Assembly: GCF_947500605.1 (NCBI RefSeq)
Contig: NZ_CANMSJ010000006.1
Span: 154,887-218,886, forward strand
Direction: 5' to 3'
DNA: 64,000 nucleotides
Source of the DNA: an uncultured Lacinutrix sp.
Lineage (GTDB): Bacteria; Bacteroidota; Bacteroidia; Flavobacteriales; Flavobacteriaceae
Positions 62,425 through 64,000 of the stretch are shown here, piece by piece. The translations under genes and the position numbers were made by a program. The first letter of the stretch is position 1; each line of letters starts with the position of its first letter. A model generated the notes under the pieces. The model was not told the origin of the DNA. It saw only the letters and a program-made list of their open reading frames with translations, and ran no database searches.

Positions 62425-63348
62425 ATGAAAATAAAGTTTCTAATTGTTTTAATGTTTTTAGGTAGTTTTTCTTTCGCTCAAGAAAACAACTATACCGCTC
62501 AAGAAATTGCTGTTAACAAATTAATTGACGGTACGCTACTTATTCCTAATGCTATCGAAAAACCAAATCTAGTTATTATTATAGCTGGTTCTGGACCTAC
62601 AGATCGCGATGGAAATCAGAATTTTTTAAAAGGAAACTCTCTTAAAAAACTAGCACAAGGCCTATCTAACAAAAACATTGCAACCTTTCGTTACGATAAA
62701 CGTATTGTAAAACAAATAAGAAAAGGGAATATAGATAAAAACATGATGTTTGATGATTTTGTAGTAGATGCAAAATCTGTTGTTACTTTTTTTAAAGACT
62801 CAAAAAAGTATAACAAAATATACATTGCAGGACATAGCCAAGGTAGTTTAGTTGGTATGCTAGCAGCAAAAGATAATGCTGACGGTTTTATATCGCTTGC
62901 TGGAGCTGGCCAGTCTATAGGTAAAGTTATTATTGATCAAGTAGAAAAAACAGCACCTATTTACCTAGAAGATACTAAGCGTGTAATTAAGGTTTTAGAA
63001 GAAGGAAAAACGACTACAGACTTTCCTCCTGCTCTAGCCTCTATGTTTAACTTAGATGTACAACCTTTTATTTCTAATTGGATACAATATAACCCACAAG
63101 TAGAAATAAAAAAATTAAACATGCCAATACTAATAATAAATGGCACAAAAGATTTGCAGGTATCTGAAGCTGAAGCCAAACTTTTAAAAGATGCAGTACC
63201 AAATGCTGAAATAAAGATTATTGATAAAATGAATCACATTCTAGTACCTATTGAAGGTGGGACTTTAGAAAACTCTAAGTCTTACAACGAATCTGCAAGA
63301 GCGTTATCTCCAGAATTAATTGAAGCTATTATTGCATTTATAAAATAA
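62425..63348 (+). CDS. Exported alpha/beta hydrolase
   Basis: A 307-residue protein with a signal peptide (MFLGSFSFAQ). The fold markers are VIIIAGSGPTDRDGNQ (oxyanion loop), the nucleophile elbow AGHSQGSLVG, the acid strand LIINGTKDLQV and the late MNHILVP histidine. The GSGPTDRDGN pattern is found in exported hydrolases related to the YaeI/BD-FAE and dienelactone hydrolase groups. It is probably an esterase or peptidase of the periplasm; the substrate is unknown. Confidence 0.88.
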   Translation: MKIKFLIVLMFLGSFSFAQENNYTAQEIAVNKLIDGTLLIPNAIEKPNLVIIIAGSGPTDRDGNQNFLKGNSLKKLAQGLSNKNIATFRYDKRIVKQIRKGNIDKNMMFDDFVVDAKSVVTFFKDSKKYNKIYIAGHSQGSLVGMLAAKDNADGFISLAGAGQSIGKVIIDQVEKTAPIYLEDTKRVIKVLEEGKTTTDFPPALASMFNLDVQPFISNWIQYNPQVEIKKLNMPILIINGTKDLQVSEAEAKLLKDAVPNAEIKIIDKMNHILVPIEGGTLENSKSYNESARALSPELIEAIIAFIK

Positions 63349-63368
63349 CAGAATTATTTATTTAAAAT

Positions 63369-63404
63369 AAAAAAAGACTCACAACTATGTGGGTCTTTTT
63401 TTGT
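63369..63404 (+). terminator. Terminator of the hydrolase gene
   Basis: The stem AAAAAGAC...GTCTTTTT continues with CACA/TGTG and is followed by seven T. Confidence 0.88.
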
Positions 63405-63421
63405 TTAAACTTATACCAATA

Positions 63422-64000
63422 GAAAAAGCGCCTTATTAACTAAGACGCTTTTTCATACTAACCAACCAAAAATATGGTAATTACCACTCTTCTTTTAAAG
63501 TAACCACACTCTAAAATTGTCGTTGCAGTAATTACTATTTGTATTTCAATTAACGTGCCAATTCTATTTTGTAGTATTAAAGAGTTCTAATTTTATGAAA
63601 CTTTTCACATTTAAAAGCTAAACTGACAACGCAACTTACTTTATCTATTAATGCATATTAATTCGAAACTTAGTAGAATAGAAAAAGCGTCTTATTAACT
63701 AAGACGCTTTTTCATACTAACCAACCAAAAATATGGTAATTACCACTCTTCTTTTAAAGTAACCACACTCTAAAATTGTCGCTACGGTAATTACTATTTG
63801 TATTTCAATTAACGTGCCAATTCTATTTTGTAGTATTAAAGAGTTCTAATTTTATGAAACTTTTCACATTTAAAAGCTAAACTGACAACACAACTTACTT
63901 TATCTATTAATGCATATTAAATAGAAACTTAGTAGAATAGAAAAAGCGCCTTATTTACATAAGACGCTGTTTCATACTAACCAACCAAAAATATGGTAAT
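63422..64000. repeat. Tandem non-coding repeat, 259-base period, running off the window
   Basis: Copies start at 63422, 63681 and 63940. The first two are nearly identical (few substitutions); the third shows its first 61 bases. Each opens with a hairpin, AAAAAGCGTCTTA-TTAAC-TAAGACGCTTTTT in copy 2; in copies 1 and 3 one base pair is mismatched, and copy 3 lengthens the stem by one pair. No reading frame of useful size exists on either strand. On the minus strand the hairpin would terminate a transcript of roughly 220 bases per copy, so tandem small-RNA genes are possible. Confidence 0.85.

Noticed and set aside
63422..64000. Possible CRISPR array
   Set aside because: The repeat unit is 259 bases with almost no unique spacer; not the 25-45 base repeat plus spacer pattern.
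1..64000. tRNA, rRNA or an integrase gene that could drive the cassettes
   Set aside because: No tRNA or rRNA signature and no tyrosine recombinase motif was seen in any frame; the driver, if any, lies outside the window.

Overview
The window looks like chromosome of a marine-type member of the Flavobacteriaceae (Bacteroidota). The DNA is AT-rich and genes lack Shine-Dalgarno sequences. Two promoters fit the Bacteroidota -7 box TAnnTTTG. Several proteins carry type IX secretion (T9SS) C-terminal sorting domains, and GldI, WbqC, DUF5683 and a signal peptidase with a DUF5684-like N-terminus are present. I cannot name the species.

Layout. 1-2562: end of an AraC regulator, an MFS exporter and a peroxiredoxin-like protein. 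2563-7956: accessory island with a HAD phosphatase, a phosphoribosyltransferase and a DprA/SLOG protein in one tight operon, then a broken IS110-type transposase, then a 612-residue GHKL ATPase with a C-terminal PD-(D/E)XK-like nuclease signature. This is the best candidate for a new defence-type system. 7957-10626: a secreted Ser/Thr-phosphatase-like enzyme converging on a CotH-kinase lipoprotein. 10901-19249: core run parA-parB-DUF5683-dapB-lepB-WbqC-DUF6122, with an unusual TPR-AAA ATPase/TPR-membrane pair between lepB and WbqC. 19295-25917 (minus strand): a nuclease/phosphatase, two rhomboids, mutL, two small membrane proteins, ribH and a TPR protein. 26044-34557: recF, a DciA-like protein, cold-shock protein, secreted M4 protease, ndk, nrnA, gldI and a cyclophilin-FKBP fusion.

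34784-41170 is accessory: small membrane proteins and lipoproteins, a LytTR regulator, a CPBP protease and orphan genes, separated by a family of repeats. 41249-56048 returns to housekeeping and secreted functions: PepD, DUF3810, two amidohydrolase-like genes, DUF6503 paralogues, T9SS proteins, an RNA methyltransferase and an M48 protease. 56049-58325 is a second repeat-rich stretch holding two single-gene units. 58326-63348: PAS histidine kinase plus response regulator, D-Ala-D-Ala dipeptidase, AlkB and an alpha/beta hydrolase. 63422-64000: a 259-bp non-coding sequence in tandem, running off the end.

The most striking structure is the repeat family at about 39.3-41.2 kb and 56.0-58.1 kb. Successive units, some with one gene and some with none, each begin with an 8-9 base sequence that is the reverse complement of a sequence near their own 3' end, next to a hairpin-forming element. 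Integron gene cassettes follow this rule, but there is no integrase here, and the elements do not closely match classical attC sites. A related 3' element follows the DprA-like gene, and the HAD gene has the same leader as one cassette, so the putative defence module may belong to the same traffic.
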